From: Gammaproteobacteria bacterium
Lineage (GTDB): Bacteria > Pseudomonadota > Gammaproteobacteria > Chromatiales > Chromatiaceae
NCBI GenBank assembly: GCA_024275295.1
Contig: JAJRZI010000002.1
Location: forward strand, 1-35,577
Direction of reading: 5' to 3'
DNA: 35,577 bases
Below are positions 35,443 through 35,577 of the stretch, piece after piece; within the stretch, counting starts at the first letter, position 1; every line of letters begins with the position of its first letter. Below the pieces are notes generated by a model. The model did no database searches. It saw only the letters and a program-made list of their open reading frames with translations, and was not told the origin of the DNA. Made by a program: the position numbers and the translations under genes.

Positions 35443-35577
35443 GAGTCTGTCGGATTTAGCGACGTATCCCTATAGAATAGGCTCATCGTACCAAGAAGAG
35501 ATCGACATCACCATGTCAGGCAAATTCCAGCCCATCAATCGAGATACCGCGTACCTGTTGCCGCCCTCACTACAAGA
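35443..35577 (+). mobile_element. Left end of an insertion sequence, probably IS1182 family (cut by the window edge)
   Basis: After the rne terminator, GGAGTCTGTCGGATTTAG is a plausible terminal inverted repeat, followed by a short leader and the start of a transposase. The exact boundary, the right end and the target duplication are outside the window or cannot be set from one end. Confidence 0.55.
35513..35577 (+). CDS. Transposase, N-terminal fragment (IS1182-like)
   Basis: The first 21 codons read MSGKFQPINRDTAYLLPPSL plus Q before the window ends. This N terminus (KFQPI-RDTAYLLPPS) is typical of IS1182-family DDE transposases of the IS4/IS5 type. The catalytic residues are not in view. 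Assignment rests on this short N-terminal pattern only. Confidence 0.7.
   Translation, partial: MSGKFQPINRDTAYLLPPSLQ

Overview
The window is chromosomal DNA of a gammaproteobacterium of roughly half GC content. The right two thirds follow the gene order of Pseudomonas and relatives (rne, rluC, HAD phosphatase, sppA, maf, yceD, rpmF, plsX, fab genes, acpP, fabF, pabC, mltG, tmk, holB, pilZ, tatD), with fabH present and an oxaloacetate-decarboxylase-type sodium pump operon inserted. The left third carries the PEP-CTERM/exosortase-associated regulators PrsK, PrsR and PrsT with a PEP-CTERM-type sugar transferase, typical of environmental, biofilm-forming and often sulfur- or methane-oxidising proteobacteria. 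The species cannot be named from the sequence; a marine or sediment gammaproteobacterium is an inference.

Layout: 10-105 is a long imperfect palindrome, followed by a type I isopentenyl-diphosphate isomerase gene (+). From 717 to 8421 on the minus strand lies one apparent operon read as sugar transferase, prsK, prsR, prsT, with a sigma-54-like promoter candidate upstream (8555-8570). Its last gene, prsT, has an in-frame TAG between an intact signal peptide and an otherwise uninterrupted TPR protein. Divergent from it (8653-11355, +) are a UDP-sugar dehydrogenase, a UDP-sugar 4-epimerase and glyoxalase I. Next, on the minus strand, are a class II aldolase and a periplasmic FKBP isomerase.

From 13689 to 24804 (minus) runs the lipid and nucleotide housekeeping block: yceD, rpmF, plsX, fabH, fabD, fabG, acpP, fabF, pabC, mltG, tmk, holB, pilZ, tatD. 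It appears to be driven by a near-consensus sigma-70 promoter placed so close to yceD that the mRNA would be almost leaderless. The oadG-oadA-oadB sodium pump operon (28268-24890, minus) sits between yceD and a divergent maf gene whose promoter overlaps an inverted repeat. Then come sppA, a HAD phosphatase and rluC (minus), and rne (+) with a leader of about 500 nt. The rne tail holds an odd perfect 21-bp tandem repeat. A partial insertion sequence, probably of the IS1182 family, runs off the right edge.

No rRNA, tRNA, CRISPR array or prophage was seen. No wholly new system is evident. The observations most worth following are the prsT amber codon, the putative RpoN control of the PEP-CTERM regulatory operon, the two apparently leaderless housekeeping promoters, the paired structures between acpP and fabF, and the repeats at both ends of the window.
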